From NCBI GenBank assembly GCA_921293015.1, contig OV121092.1:3788001-3852000 (forward strand): a stretch of DNA of 64,000 nt, read 5' to 3'. The DNA is from Phorcus lineatus (Eukaryota; Mollusca; Gastropoda; Trochida; Trochidae). Position numbers and translations under genes: made by a program. Of this stretch, positions 1 to 12,620 are shown in pieces (the first letter of the stretch is position 1; every line of letters starts with the position of its first letter). The notes under the pieces were generated by a model, which did not search any database, was not told where the DNA came from, and saw nothing but the letters and a program-made list of their open reading frames with translations.

Positions 1-3000
1 TCACAAAGGTCTTCTACGAATAATGCTTACTATGTGCTAGTGACATTATTTTCTTCCCAAAGAGCTAGCGCAACTCCCTACGTTAACCCCTGTTTTAATT
101 TGAGCAGATTCCCCTCCCGGGATAAATGCAACACATTTCTTTAACTAACGAATCAATTATAGCATGGACTTGAGCTACCAACGTGCTAGCATTTCCATTG
201 ATTTTGAAGGAGATAAGGTAATCTAGGGTTACAAATTTACTATTTCCAGTTTCTAAAAATCGTTCAATTCGCCTTGCTGATAAATGGACAAATGGGTGGC
301 AAATCTATTTCTTTGTCGTAATATTCATTTGTTTGAATTTTAAGATTATTAAAATTCAATATTAATCTTAAATTGTTCAGGCCATGTAAAGTACATGTAA
401 GTATGATGTAAGGTAAGTATGCTTTGCAAGCCATTGATAAATACATGTTTAAATGTGACGATCCTCAAAAGCATTGTACTCGATACTATATAACAAAGAG
501 ATTAAAAAACTAGAAACAGGACATACATACTAGATTTCTTAAATAAAGTTCATATGTTCTACTAAATTCACAAATAAACTTCATATTTCTACTAAATTCT
601 ACAAATAATCCCCCCAATTCAACAGTTCTGGCAACTTTCAAAAGCTATAATAAATAACCGTACAGCCAGGTCTGCAAAAATATATCAATCTCAAAGTTGA
701 TACGTTTAATATAGGGATTGATTTTGCTGTCCATTCAAAAACACCTTCATGTACGATCATATGCCAAGTTTGAGAAGCAAGTTAAGAACTGCTGAGGCAA
801 GCACTTGTCACTTTTATCTCATTTTTTCTTCTTCTTTGTGATTTTAACCGAAGTTTGACAAGCATGGATGTAACGTTTGAATCATTCAGCCGTCACTTTT
901 ATCTGTCGTATCACGTCAAATATTATTTGATGGTCTTTGAAGCTTTCATCGTATACAAAAAGTGGCATCGATTTCATTGAAAGGAAAAGAAAAACGTCCC
1001 CTTTTATTCACGCTTTTAGAAGCATATCGTGATAAGGCGCCATCAACTTTTCACATTCTTCCGTTAATCTGACAAGCATGATCGAACTCCAGGAAGCATT
1101 TATTCATTCCTGTAGAGGGCTCTTTAGCCATAACTCTTGTTTTGACGTGGAGAATATTCTAAAACAACAATACGGAAGGAAAATTATTTGAAAACTTCCA
1201 TTTGAAAACACAAGAAATTAACGTAAATATCCTGAATGACGAATTAACCGATTGCCTCATTGTGGAAGTATGAAGCAAAGAAAATCAATTTGTCATTGAT
1301 GTTTTCATTAATATAAAAAGTTTTTGTGTTCTAATTTCATCTATAGCTAAAGAAAAAAGAGCCGTGTTCGACGTCTTATCTTCTATAGTATAATCTGGTA
1401 TATTACACTCAAAACGTGATGTCTGTAACGTCTTAGGAAACAAAACAAAAATTCTGGGCACATTTCTAACCTTAGTTATTATCTTAATATCTTGTCAGAA
1501 TGCCATTCAGATTGCCTATAATGCATTTATACCTAATCGGTCCAGGTGAGAAGGTTATCCTATTTCCATAAGATTAAAAGAAAGAGGAAAATCTAATTGA
1601 TGGTGTTCACGTGTGTCAAAACAAATCTACGGGAAATGCAGGATTATGGGAAAGGTCAATATGCTAATTATATGATGTTTCAGCGCAAGGACAGATATTA
1701 TATGTATGTTACAATGACACGCAATTGTTACAAGGAATGTAAACCTTACATACATAATGTTCAGAAAAAATCGACATGGACATGACTACATCTTTCATAT
1801 TTAGTTTGCGAAAATATAATCGGAAAGAAAGTATGTCATTACTTTAAATATCAAAGCAAAACAATTTTGAAAGGAAAAAATATTGTAATTGTTTGTATCC
1901 TTATCGACATCTCGTGTATCCACTTTTATTTGTTTTAGGGTCATTGACCTGCTCTATGTGAACCTCCGACATTCGCTTGTATTTTCGACACAATGACTAC
2001 TTCCCGTTAAATAATTAAGCAATGGTAAACTTGACTTTGAGTGCTGTTAAAACTATAGTTAAACATCCTGTTGCGATACGAGATCTTGGAATTTTGGCCA
2101 CTCTATATTGGCGGCTCATACTGGATTTAACCTGAATCCTCACAATACGTGCAGTCATGATGACCTAATGCATAACATACTGAAAAAACCCATCGCCGAT
2201 TACACGTTCATTTTAAGTAAATGACATATGATGACAAAATATTATTTTGGCAATTAGTGACGGCGTAACGATGAAAAAGGCTCCCAAATCCAATGAATGA
2301 CCAGTTCCATTTTTCATTATTGATATGGTGACTCCTATGAATATGCAATTTGATCCCAGCCCATTAAACAAAATCATCTTCAGTTGAATGTTATACATAG
2401 GATAAAAATTTCAACGGTGAATAATGACCAATAGAACCATTCTCTGGCGGAGACCATTTTCAATTTTACACCGGTAATGACAGCCAATTATCATTCTTGC
2501 TGTATATGTGGGTAGGGTCTGTTGACTGTTATTGCTAAATGCTTAATCATTTTATAAATGTATGTGTGTATGATAGACATGGTCTGCCATTAGGAAGCTA
2601 TTGTAACTCAACGCGAAGCGATTGGGGGAAATTGAATAAAAACATTTATACAACGATACAGCTATGACATATTTCAAGATTTGATTTGAAGTTGTAACTG
2701 CTGAAATAGCTTTTTTAATCTGAAATCTCGTATTACAAAGCTTTGTCGTTAATAAAATATTCTCACGATGTCTTGTCTTGTATTCTTGATTTCTACTGAT
2801 CTGTGGTATTTCTAACTGTATATGTGAATCGATTTGTTTGTCACTAAGCGAATCTACTTTTTTATAGCAACAATATGTGCTATATTTATACATAAAGTAC
2901 ACTAAAAAAACTATCCCTTCGTCATTTATAGTTTCTCACGCATCTGATTACACGAGCTAAAAAGCAATATCAACCTTAATAAAAGAAATTGCAAATTTTT

Positions 3001-4574
3001 TACCTGTTTACTTCCTTTATATTTTCATATATATATAAATATATAATATATATATAACACGACTAACTCGTCCTAATTTGCCATCCTCTCACGTGCGAGC
3101 TTTGAAAGCTCACGGAAGTGACTAGGGTGCGAGTTTGCAAAATAGATTTCACATATGATCATATGTTGATTCAGCTTTCCTATATCTGTATATGGACAAC
3201 GTATTTGATAACTGTATCAGGATAATCGTGAAGTTATTTTCGGAGCCATTGTAGATTTAACATTCATTTTACTTATCCTATGTGACTACATTATTCTATC
3301 CGATTGAAAGTTTGGAGAGGGAGAACCAAGTTTAACTAGTGTGTCATAACAGTTCGATGGATATGGTACCAGATTAAGGTGAAACGGAAGTTTAACAAAC
3401 CATAAAATGATACGACGGTGACACTGATGTTAAACATTCCTCAATTATCAAGAGCTGTGTAAGTCAATAACGAGCATTGTTAATTAGTTGATAATATTCT
3501 ATCGTATCTTCTTGTACAATATCTAGAATTACCCCTCGACCTTAAACCTTTAGCAACTATATAAAGTTAAGTATAATTGTGCATATCATAGCTGTAAAAG
3601 TTGGATAGATTACTTTTAGTGTATCTTATGTTGTTTTTGGTTAAAGTATCATGAAACCTGACTCTCATTTGAAATACGATTTTCACTTAATAACAGTCAT
3701 AATATTTGGAGTAATAATTACAAGCAATTTAACGACATAAGTAGCTCGTTCGAGTCGCTGTAAACGATTATTATGAAAACTCCCGCTGAATTTGAGTACC
3801 TTATTGTGCACTGATGACTGATTACCCAACGTTACTTTTAAATCATATTGATAAAGCAAGAGTTTAGTCCTGTGTCTTTTATTTGTGGTATCTGAAGGCA
3901 AATTTGTAACATTATTTTAGAAATACACGTATAACAGTTGTGTTATTAATATTCTCCGTTACAGTGTCCCAAGTTACAGTAGCAGTGTTGTGGCAGCTTA
4001 TAGTTAAAGGTTGCCTGATACATATGTTATTGTGCTACATGATATGCTTGTGAGCAACTGGTTTCATAATTGTTGTTAGATAAAACACATTATAATGCGT
4101 ATGTTAAAACATAGCAGGGCCTTGTTATATATAACTCCCCTATCGCTTAGGAAATACTTAGAAGGCGTAATAATCTATACCTTGCTAAAATAGACATAAA
4201 CTCAATATTGTGGATGTCCATTGACAATACAATTTCTATATCATAACTGTATACAGGCGGTATCAATGACTTCAAAAAGTTTCAAAGAATTTCAGTTCAA
4301 ATTAATCTCAGTATCGTTCACATATGAAATGAAATTTTTTCGAAACATAATGAATTCCAATTGTCAATCAACTATTTTAAATCTTGGTAAATATATATTT
4401 TTTGCATTTAAGCTTTATGCTACGCTTCATAAATGAATTGTATTAGTAAAAAAGTAAAATGGTTATCACTTATTTCAATTGTACATAGCATGAAATGTTG
4501 ATTTGCATATCTAATTATTCTTCGGGACTAATGTTCATATGATTATTTTTTCAAAAACATATATATTTTGCAAA
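1..4574. other. AT-rich non-coding stretch, nothing recognised
   Basis: Only short scattered ORFs occur here and none has a recognisable domain, periodicity or splice context. A small AT-alternating tract lies around 3026-3058. If the receptor exon at 8 kb belongs to a minus-strand gene, this region would be its next intron, but I could not find the following exon here. Confidence 0.5.
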
Positions 4575-4636
4575 TGTATGTTATGTCCTGTGGGCCTGTG
4601 GCCTCTTTGACAGAAATAAACTATCTATCTATTCAC
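4575..4636 (+). mobile_element. 3' tail of a non-LTR retroposon (LINE or SINE)
   Basis: A short 'cctgtgggcctgtggcctc' block is followed by 'gacagaaataaac' and then a (TATC)n run. A unique 3' segment ending in a short tetranucleotide array is the usual end of many invertebrate LINEs and SINEs. No body of the element is visible upstream, so it is probably 5'-truncated. Confidence 0.45.
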
Positions 4637-4813
4637 ATATACATTTACCTCCTAATCTTTTGTTTCCTTGTTTTGTTTGTCTTCATGCTTTGCTCCGAAA
4701 TAAATACTCTGTTGGTCCATATACATGCATTTATTCATTTCATTTGCATCTGTTAAGGCAAATCTAGTACAACAGTTCTTACAACTTAACAATGCACATA
4801 ATACTGAAATGTG

Positions 4814-4918
4814 CGGTTGCACATAGTAATAAAACTTCGGTTGCACATAGTAATAAAACTTCGGTTGCACATAGTAATAAAACTTCGGTTGCACATAGTA
4901 ATGAAAACTGGGGTTGCT
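4814..4918 (+). repeat. 24-bp minisatellite, about 4 copies
   Basis: Units start at 4814, 4838, 4862 and 4886, an exact 24-bp period. The first three are identical and the fourth diverges near its end. Each unit reads cggttgcacatagtaat followed by aaaactt. The period is a multiple of three, so the minus strand shows a spurious 8-residue peptide repeat. Confidence 0.93.
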
Positions 4919-6850
4919 AAATGTCAAAAATGTTAATTTGATAGCATCAATGTCAACGACACCTTTCCATATACAATCTTTATCTATAGAGAAATATGTA
5001 TTATAGGATGAGTTACATCAGGTGACATTTCCGTTGAGAATATGATACATCGGTTGGGATGACAGAGAATACATGGTCCCATTATCTTGTATGTTATTAG
5101 ACCTTGATATCTAACAGTGACTTTAAAAACTGAACGTTTCCTGGACAATGTATCTTATCTGTTATTTTCATACCATCACTGTCCTTCAAACGTCCTCCAA
5201 ATGTATTGGTGTATTACTATGTCTCACATTCCTTCTTCTGGTATTATTAATGATTTGTTTTATATTACTAATAATTATTTCATTATGTTTTCTCAGATAG
5301 GTAAACAGGGAATTAACATTACAACCAAAAATAACTTTACATGAATAACTCTTACGAACATGTCGCGAATTGTCAAGTAAAGATTTGTGCACATGTAAAG
5401 GCAATTTGGAATTCTTATGGTTAAATAAGATGTATGTGTATATGGCAATGACCCGAGTGAAAAATAAGTAAATGTTTCTAATATATTACCCGTATATACT
5501 TCAGAAACTAAAACAGGTGCACTACATCTGCCAGTATAGAATATATATAACAAACACTTACTTTTACTGGTAGACAGTGCTATCCCTGATTAGTTTACAT
5601 GATGTGGGAGAGACGTCAAGTCGCCCAAAGCCTTCTCTGACAATACTTTGATTCCTACAGGAAATTGTACTTTTCCTTATAGTATTTCGTTTGACCTAAT
5701 CAGTTATTCCTTATTCTTGAAGAAAGAGCTGTGTCTTTAAAGATACAAATACAAATGACGTTGCGTGGATGAATGTTATATATATATATATAAAACATAT
5801 AACTCTGTACAATAATATCAATCCTGTACTTGCGAGGGTACCTAACATGAGTAAAGTTGCACGCAGACCTCAAGGCCGAATATATTAGAATAGCCATGCC
5901 GCCTATAAGAAAGTTGACATAAAAACGTGCGATATTTGGCATCAGAGGACCTGGAAAACTTATCAAATACGACGACAAAAATACTTTGAAAAAATCACCT
6001 TGTGTTGTCTTGTAGGTTCAGCACAGCAATAAATGAACACACCCCGTATCTAGAAACGATATAGATACGCACTAGAAACTTTCGAGTTTTTACTTTTATC
6101 GAAATATTCGAATAATCATAACCTTTTTCAACAACTACATGCTTACTTTCCTTATTGTGAACTTTTGAACAAAATGGTATATATAGAAAGAGAATTCTAA
6201 GATGCATAGCGGTAAGAACAATCGAAAAAAAGTACTTTATCAGACAATAAAGGTATACTTTTTTCATGACGTAACAATTGAATGAGGTTATATCCGCTCG
6301 TCTCCGCTGCCCCCTTGTGAACACGCGTCCACGGTAACCTTTCATCTCTGTTATTTCGATGAACATGGCTTAACCCTATGGATGTCTATCGTTAGCATCA
6401 CCTTCAACGTTCATGACAGCAGCAATAAAAAAGATGTCCGGATTCAGTCCACCATCACGCTTCCAAATCAAACAATACCCATAATTCTTTGTGGAATGTT
6501 AACCACGTGATAAGCCTTATACGGGCAATGTGGCCCGCACTGCATAATCGCACGACATGAGTTTGTTAAAGTAAAGTTTTTTTAAAAAACAAGAGGTGTA
6601 TATTTGTTTGTTTAAGTTTTCAAAGAAAAAAATGGGAAGAAAATATAGCTCAAAATTGAATACATGAAAAAGCTAAGCTTTAACCAACTAAATATCGTTT
6701 TAAACTAGGGGTTGGGTCCCATACTTGGAATAGCTAACAGTTAGCCCTGTTCATGGATTATTAATGTCAGCAATGTAAACCCTATATTTTATTTCTAGAT
6801 TATTAAAATCGGAGTGGTCTCCGTATAGCTTATTTTAGCATTTTAGAAAT
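4919..6850. other. AT-rich non-coding stretch
   Basis: I see no gene here. Two minus-strand ORFs (5700-5978 and 5995-6366) contain hydrophobic runs but match no family I know. A TATA-alternating tract lies around 5778-5794. Confidence 0.45.
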
Positions 6851-7018
6851 GAAATAAAGTTCGCTCTACCCCAATGTGTTTTGTAATAAAGTATAGTTTT
6901 CCCCTGAACTATTATAACGTTATGGCACTAGGACCCGTCCTTGTGCTTTAACTATAATAGTTCAGGGCAAAACTATACTTTATTACAAAACACATTGTGG
7001 TAGAGCGAACTTTATTTC
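6851..7018. mobile_element. 168-bp foldback MITE with arms of about 67 bp
   Basis: The left arm (6851-6917) is the near-perfect reverse complement of the right arm (6951-7018), differing at only a few bases; the loop is about 33 bp. Arms begin gaaataaagttcgctctac. Immediately outside are ttagaaat (6843-6850) and ttataaat (7019-7026), matching at 7 of 8 positions, a possible 8-bp target duplication as made by hAT-type transposases. There is no coding capacity. The RNA would fold into a long hairpin. Confidence 0.88.
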
Positions 7019-7983
7019 TTATAAATAATTGATATTCAACTAGTGTGTAAATAGTGTTTAAAAAATATCGAAGTACTTCTACGTCCGACCACAGGAGCAG
7101 ACGTGACACGCATGTCTATCATAGCGGGTAGTCAAATCAATATGAAAAAAAATCCCATGTCCCTTTTTTATTTGAACTATTTATTTTGAGGATTAATTTT
7201 GCGGGGGGTGGTGAATTCTCTTTTCCCCCTTTTATAAAAGCATAACAACTAATATAGTTTAAAAATCTTATCTGTCTAACATATTGGTAATAAAAGTATA
7301 AATAAGTATTCTACAGGAAGAATAAACGATCTCATATTTTCTTTTTTCTTATTAATATGCGAGATAACGGTTTATAAAATTTCCTTGATGAAATAAAAAC
7401 TGGCATATCTAGACTTTTGACAATTATAGATAACATTGTCTATTCAATGAATTAATTATACGATTCGTTGAAACAGAAACATGAGATTACCGTTTCGAAC
7501 AAAATATCAGACAAGGAAAAAATGCTTTAAAAGTCGATTTCCTTCAGCACATATTTTGGTTTTATATATACAATTACATAGATAAATAATATTATAACAG
7601 TTAGATGTTTCTTGGCTTTTTAAATGTTAAATATATAACCTTTAATCGAAATAAAAAAAGACGATAGTTGGATTCTAAACGAGCAACATGAACATTTGAA
7701 ACTGATATTTCAGAGCAAAAGTAAGCAGAATGCATGAAATGCGAATGATAACTTACTTCATAAAATGGTATAATTTATTTCTAAATAAAGACCTATCACT
7801 ATAACGACGTTTCTATTCAAAATGACTTTTGTAATTTTCTAAAATATTCAACATAGGAAAACGATTTGATATCAGTGTGGTACACTTAGAGTGCTAACTT
7901 GGATATCTAAATACCCATATACAAGTTCAATTAATTAAATTTGTGAATTTCATTTCTTAATTCGAATTGTAAAATGTACTTAC
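7019..7983. other. Non-coding, presumed intron
   Basis: Downstream of the receptor exon on the minus strand. I see no second hormone-receptor-domain exon carrying the expected fifth and sixth cysteines, and no known repeat. Confidence 0.5.
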
Positions 7984-8194
7984 GGTTCGGATCAACGATG
8001 CTAAGTCCTTTCGGGCAGGGGATGACTGCAAAACTGCCCTCTTTGGTGACGGGCCAGCAGGAGAACTCATCAAATGAAGCATTACAGTACTTGAAGCTGG
8101 AGTCTGAAATTTCGAGAGTAGCATTTAAGTTTCTCCTCTCACACTCTCGTTGACTCTGTAGTCGTAGAAGTCTTGCTATTATGTGGTTATCCAT
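7984..8194 (-). CDS. Exon of a class B (secretin-family) GPCR: N-terminal half of the extracellular hormone-receptor domain
   Basis: On the minus strand, reading from 8194, the peptide has an amphipathic N-terminal helix with Cys18, then Cys37 in KYCNASFDEFSCWP, Cys46, and Cys60 in GSFAVIPCP. This order (C in helix, C-x-x-x-FD, CWP, G-S-x-x-V-x-C-P) is the hallmark of the peptide-hormone-binding HRM domain. In the family, Cys1 pairs with Cys3, and Cys2 and Cys4 pair with Cys5 and Cys6; the last two are absent here and must lie in the next exon. There are two N-glycosylation sequons (NAT, NAS). The exon ends in phase 1 at ACC/GTAAGT, donor at 7978-7983. The 5' limit is uncertain: the Met at 8194 is not followed by a signal peptide, so an acceptor is more likely, either TTAG before 8197 or CTACAG before 8155. 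The GSxAVxPC motif recalls PDF- and PTH-receptor-like members; the subtype cannot be decided. No seven-transmembrane exon is visible in the window. Confidence 0.82.
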
Positions 8195-11100
8195 TTGCTA
8201 AGTTTGACCTCATGCACTTATTAAATCCAGAAGGTGTCACAGCACTTGTTCATAGATCATCACATAACATTACACGCGTTTGAGGTCCACAGGGCACATG
8301 TCGGTGCACATGTATCATAGATATGAGGTTTCTTCCAGGTGCATATCAATATGGAAGAAAACGTCGAAACACTTGTATTGGTACATAAGGACAAAGATCT
8401 TATTTTATCACTAGTTTTCATAGTTTAACTACAATTTAGATAGATACATGGTCCGTTAGCAGTGTATCATATTTCGTGGTGTAAGTCACACGACACAGGA
8501 CACACATGTTTGATTGACAATTCCAGTGAACATGTTGTCTCAATAGTAAATACTTCTCTTCATGGCCAAAGGTTTATAGATCCTAACCCTTGTAACAGGG
8601 AACCACAGAACACAAGTCTTCACACATTGACAGAAGTCAGGACCAGACGTCTGAACACTCGTGGCCTTATCAAACAAGTCTCACCACTTGTCAGCGGGTA
8701 CATACGGTTTGCACACGGCCTCATTAAATGTCTTAGTCTTCCGTGATAATTATATATTTTCTATCAACGCCGTCTTGCACTAATACGAGGACCTATAAAT
8801 CGATAAGATCGTGAAAAACACGCACACTCTTAAACGTAAAGACACTGTTGCCCATCTTCAGGCATGGTGCTAATCCAAGAAAGACACTTTTATCAATTTG
8901 AACTAAGTTCAAGCCAATCAAGAGGTTTTACTTGATTCGCATGTTAAAAAGGCTGCTTGCGCTGCCTGTTACGACACTGCCGTTGTGTAGAGTGATCAAT
9001 GATGATGGTAGCGGCTTAGCGTCTAACACTGAAGTAATCCATTTCATCATAAAGGATTGAAACACTTTTCATCGGCCAACTCACCGCATCGTTCATTGCC
9101 ATTGTTAATGCATTACTTCCACTCTACTCTGATTTAATTAGAAACAAAATTGATTTTGCTAGAACGAAATGCAGTCACAGTACAAATCTCCTGCTCTTAT
9201 GAAACCTCTTGTTTTAAAAGTCACACAGAACAACCAAGCATAATATCTGAAGACATCGTATATACACATCCCTAATAAACGATTTGTTTTCCACATTTTC
9301 ACAATTCCATTCTCCCTTTCAAATTCTGATGTAACGAGCATGAACTTGAGACGATTATAATCATACTCCTAGTTGCAGACGGAATTGCCTGGTTAAAATA
9401 GTTGCAAAAAGCAAAGTTCTATCTAGCCAAATAGATAAGCTAGAAAATGGACGAGCTGAGATTGGATATCTCTTTCAGAATTCAAAAGTTTTAGTTAAAA
9501 AACCAAACCAGTAGAGGCCCTTCTCCAATTAGATATAGACCTTTGAAACGAACGCCCCTTATCTCCTTTAAACTTCAACGATGTAATTGCGAGTGACATG
9601 CAGTGGTGATGCTAGTGTTATTGGGGTTACAAATCAGCGATCTCTCTCATCTCCCTGCGAGATAGTCAGGCTCTGTATGGCTGGTTGTTCAGCTGTCTAC
9701 ATACGATCAATAGATCTACAAGATCTCATTCAAGAAAAGTGCTTCGTGTACTACAATCGGCATCGTCTTGAAGTCAAGAACTCAAATCCACGATAGAATG
9801 TTTGTGTTTTTTCGTTAGAACTGTGAACATTTAAAAAGTAATTATCGCTTGACATGTACAATTAATCAACTGTCCACATTGTTTTGAAGGATATTGAAAC
9901 CTGAATGTTTTAAGTATCTAAATGTGTATAGTATATATCACCCTAGCCCCCAGCCCTGTTTTAAATCACAAAGGTTAAGTGTCGGAAAAAATAATATTGC
10001 GTCACACACAGATAGCTTTATAAAATTATTCTTGACCTTATGCATATAAAATAGGTTGAAGAATTATATGGCTGTTGCGGGAAGTTCATGATAAAGCAAT
10101 GCCAAATAACTTTCATCGCTGGGTAAAATGTACCGAAAAAACATATGTTATTGAATGAACTTAGTGAATCAATATTTAACTCACGGGACCCAACGCAGAT
10201 TGAGTCGCATGGTCAATAATATGACGTTCATATTAGCTGCTTTTTACATATTGCTTGCCTATTTGGGATACGAACATACAAAGACTAGATCTAGATCTAA
10301 CTTTCAGGAAATCTGATTATCATGCTGAATTCACGCAAAATGCCAATTGCAAATTGAAGGAAGCATCTCTCGTCTCTAAGTGAAATATGTTCGCCACAAG
10401 AGCAAACGAGTAAGCGACTGCGAAAGTATGCAAGTTTAAATTTGCAATAGAAGTTAGTAATTTCAACTTTCATTTACAATCGTGGTATCTTAAAAAAATG
10501 ACAAAAACCCTTAAACGTTTAGATCTTAAACGGAGGATTTATATACTGTCAGTATACCATGAAAATCATCACACTGGTTATTTGCATAAGCCAAGGCTCG
10601 CAAAAAACAATGTTTATTCCTAATGCATGATATTTACCATTCGTAAACACATTCACATGATAATCTTTATATATTCTCTTTTAAAATATAATATATTAAA
10701 GGTTGTCTGAATATTTTTAACTTTTCATTCAATTCTCTCCGCAGTATAGAAAGTTCCTGCAAAGGACTTTATTAACGGACGTTAGTGACACACTTGTTTC
10801 CTTTTCAAGTGGCAACGAATTTGTACATATTAAGGACGCAGTCAAGTAATTCTTGTAGTAGTTGTCTTTTGTGCAGCGTACTTGTATCTTTAGAGTCACA
10901 TGCATGTCATTTTCAGAAAACAATATTATGCTATAAGCTAGAGAGTCTGATTAAGATTGACCGTGTTTTGACGAATAAAAAGAATATGAAGGGATTCGAA
11001 CTCGTTCTATATAGAGATTTCCTCTCCACAGCGATCGGACATCAGCTTCATTACTCTCATGTTTTGACGCTTCAGGAGCTAGGTGCAAGTATTTCTGGTG

Positions 11101-12009
11101 AATCTTTCGTTAAAGTTACTCACTGCCATCCTACTTTTAAACGTGATAGTGTGATTGGTCCACTAATGACAAGATTTTGTCTGCACACAATTGGTGTCAG
11201 AACGTGAGAGTAGTCAGAGACCTTTCAGACCCTTGTGAAGAATAAAACTAAGCCCCAGATAAAATTTTGAATTCTGGAACAGTGACACATTAAACTTTTT
11301 TTCCTCGGATGACGGTCAAATTCAATCTGTCAGTACGTAACACGCAGGTTACGCAGACCGGTAATCACAAATCAAAAGTTCGACTTCTTATCGGTCACAA
11401 ACTTTTCCGTTTTCGAGGAAAGAAAATAGTTTGCTCAACAATTTCCCCCATGAACAGATGTGGTGCAAGCCTTAAGTGTATATTTTATTTTTTGCTAGTA
11501 ATCTAGTTTATTATTGCTTTCATGTACTACAGACTGCCAGATCTTGAACAAATGTGTTAATCAAATTGCCTGATGGTAATGAGTTATTTCATTTTATAAA
11601 CTTACTTAAGATGAGACAAGAGTTATGAATCCAAACATACTGAATGATGTTAAATAATTAAAAAAATGCTTATAATGTGAATTATTTAACACTTGATTGA
11701 CCTAAATGTTTACCAAAGTGAAAATCATTAACATTGACACACTATTAGTATGTATCATGTTTGTTTTATATAAAATAAGTTCCTTTTTTATTTTGTAAAT
11801 ATTGTGTTGTCGTATATTCCATTTCTAAACCACATCCAAAGATCTTAATTAACTTCAACTTTCTACTATTTTGTATCTGCTTTTCGTTAAATATATATAT
11901 ATCTCTTAAACCAAATATTGGTTTCTTGAAAACAATTTAGTGTTTAAGGATTGAGAAATCAATCCTCTTGTCTTTTTCTCCCCGCTTGAAATATGTGATC
12001 GTAGTGATA
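8195..12009. other. Non-coding, presumed long intron of the receptor gene
   Basis: ORFs of 60-140 codons occur on both strands but none shows a domain, signal peptide or supported splice context. The longest (10785-11207, plus) is compositionally unremarkable and I would not call it a gene. Confidence 0.45.
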
Positions 12010-12256
12010 TGGGATTTAACGCAGCTTTCAAGAGTATTTCTCTTATATTGCGGCTGCTAGTATTAGTGCAGGGAGAAAGCCCAAAACACCATAGTGTCTG
12101 TGCAATGCGGTGAAACCTGCGAGCACCAGCTCGAACTAGTATGGGTGGTACTGCACTGAAATCAGTGTATCATTGCACCCATCTCACTGCGTGTAGAACA
12201 GTTCTCTACTGCAAACAAAGTTACCAAGCCTCTGGCGGGATTCGAACCACAGCCCA
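12010..12256 (-). mobile_element. tRNA-derived SINE, copy 1 (minus)
   Basis: On the minus strand it starts with a B-box-like GGTTCGAATCCCGCC (12235-12250), runs through ttcagtgcagtac, ctcgcaggtttcaccgc, gggctttctccctgca, actagcagccgc and ttgaaagc, and ends near gcgttaaatccc. The same string of blocks recurs on the plus strand at 47.28 and 56.84 kb. The B box suggests a tRNA-derived RNA polymerase III head; the A box is missing, so this copy is 5'-truncated. Confidence 0.8.
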
Positions 12257-12419
12257 CTTGTAATAGATACAAACATGTAAAGTATTAAGACGAATTATAT
12301 GATTTTTACGAAAACCCTTTAAGACTGACCCTTAATAAACACTTTGTTAAAAGTGGTTTAAGGTTAAAGTGTGCGAATATACAATGGTGAAAAATCTTGA
12401 AATAATGGTTCTGTATTGG

Positions 12420-12620
12420 GGGTATTGCATGGCAATTTATCAGGATTGCCACCTCTAGACACTACCACAGACATGGGAACAACTCATTTGGTTTGCAATC
12501 ATTCATTGAGCGAGACACTCAGGTTTCTATTGAGACGCTAGTTTATTTCTATTTGTCTTTCCTGGCGGAGAAAGACCATTTGTCTTCAGTCCAATTTTAT
12601 CCATGAGGCTTCTTAACTTA
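12420..12620 (+). repeat. Dispersed repeat related to 17.13-17.29 kb
   Basis: The order 'gggacaactaatttgcttgcaat', 'cattca', 'tttgtct' and 'cctgg(c/t)gga' is shared with 17.13-17.29 kb at moderate identity. A weaker resemblance (ctggcggagaccatttt) appears at 2443. Probably an old dispersed element; class unknown. Confidence 0.4.

Noticed and set aside
4652-4927. ORF with an FYYYVQPK repeat on the minus strand
   Set aside because: Created by the 24-bp minisatellite; flanking sequence has no coding signal.
5853-5960. Possible transmembrane exon of the receptor gene (hydrophobic run between 'tttccag' and 'gttag/gtaccc', minus strand)
   Set aside because: The residues do not match class B transmembrane helix 1 well, and the rest of the ligand-binding domain would be missing between it and the 8-kb exon.
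10785-11207. 140-codon ORF, the longest in the window
   Set aside because: No domain, signal peptide or splice context; length is compatible with chance in 64 kb.
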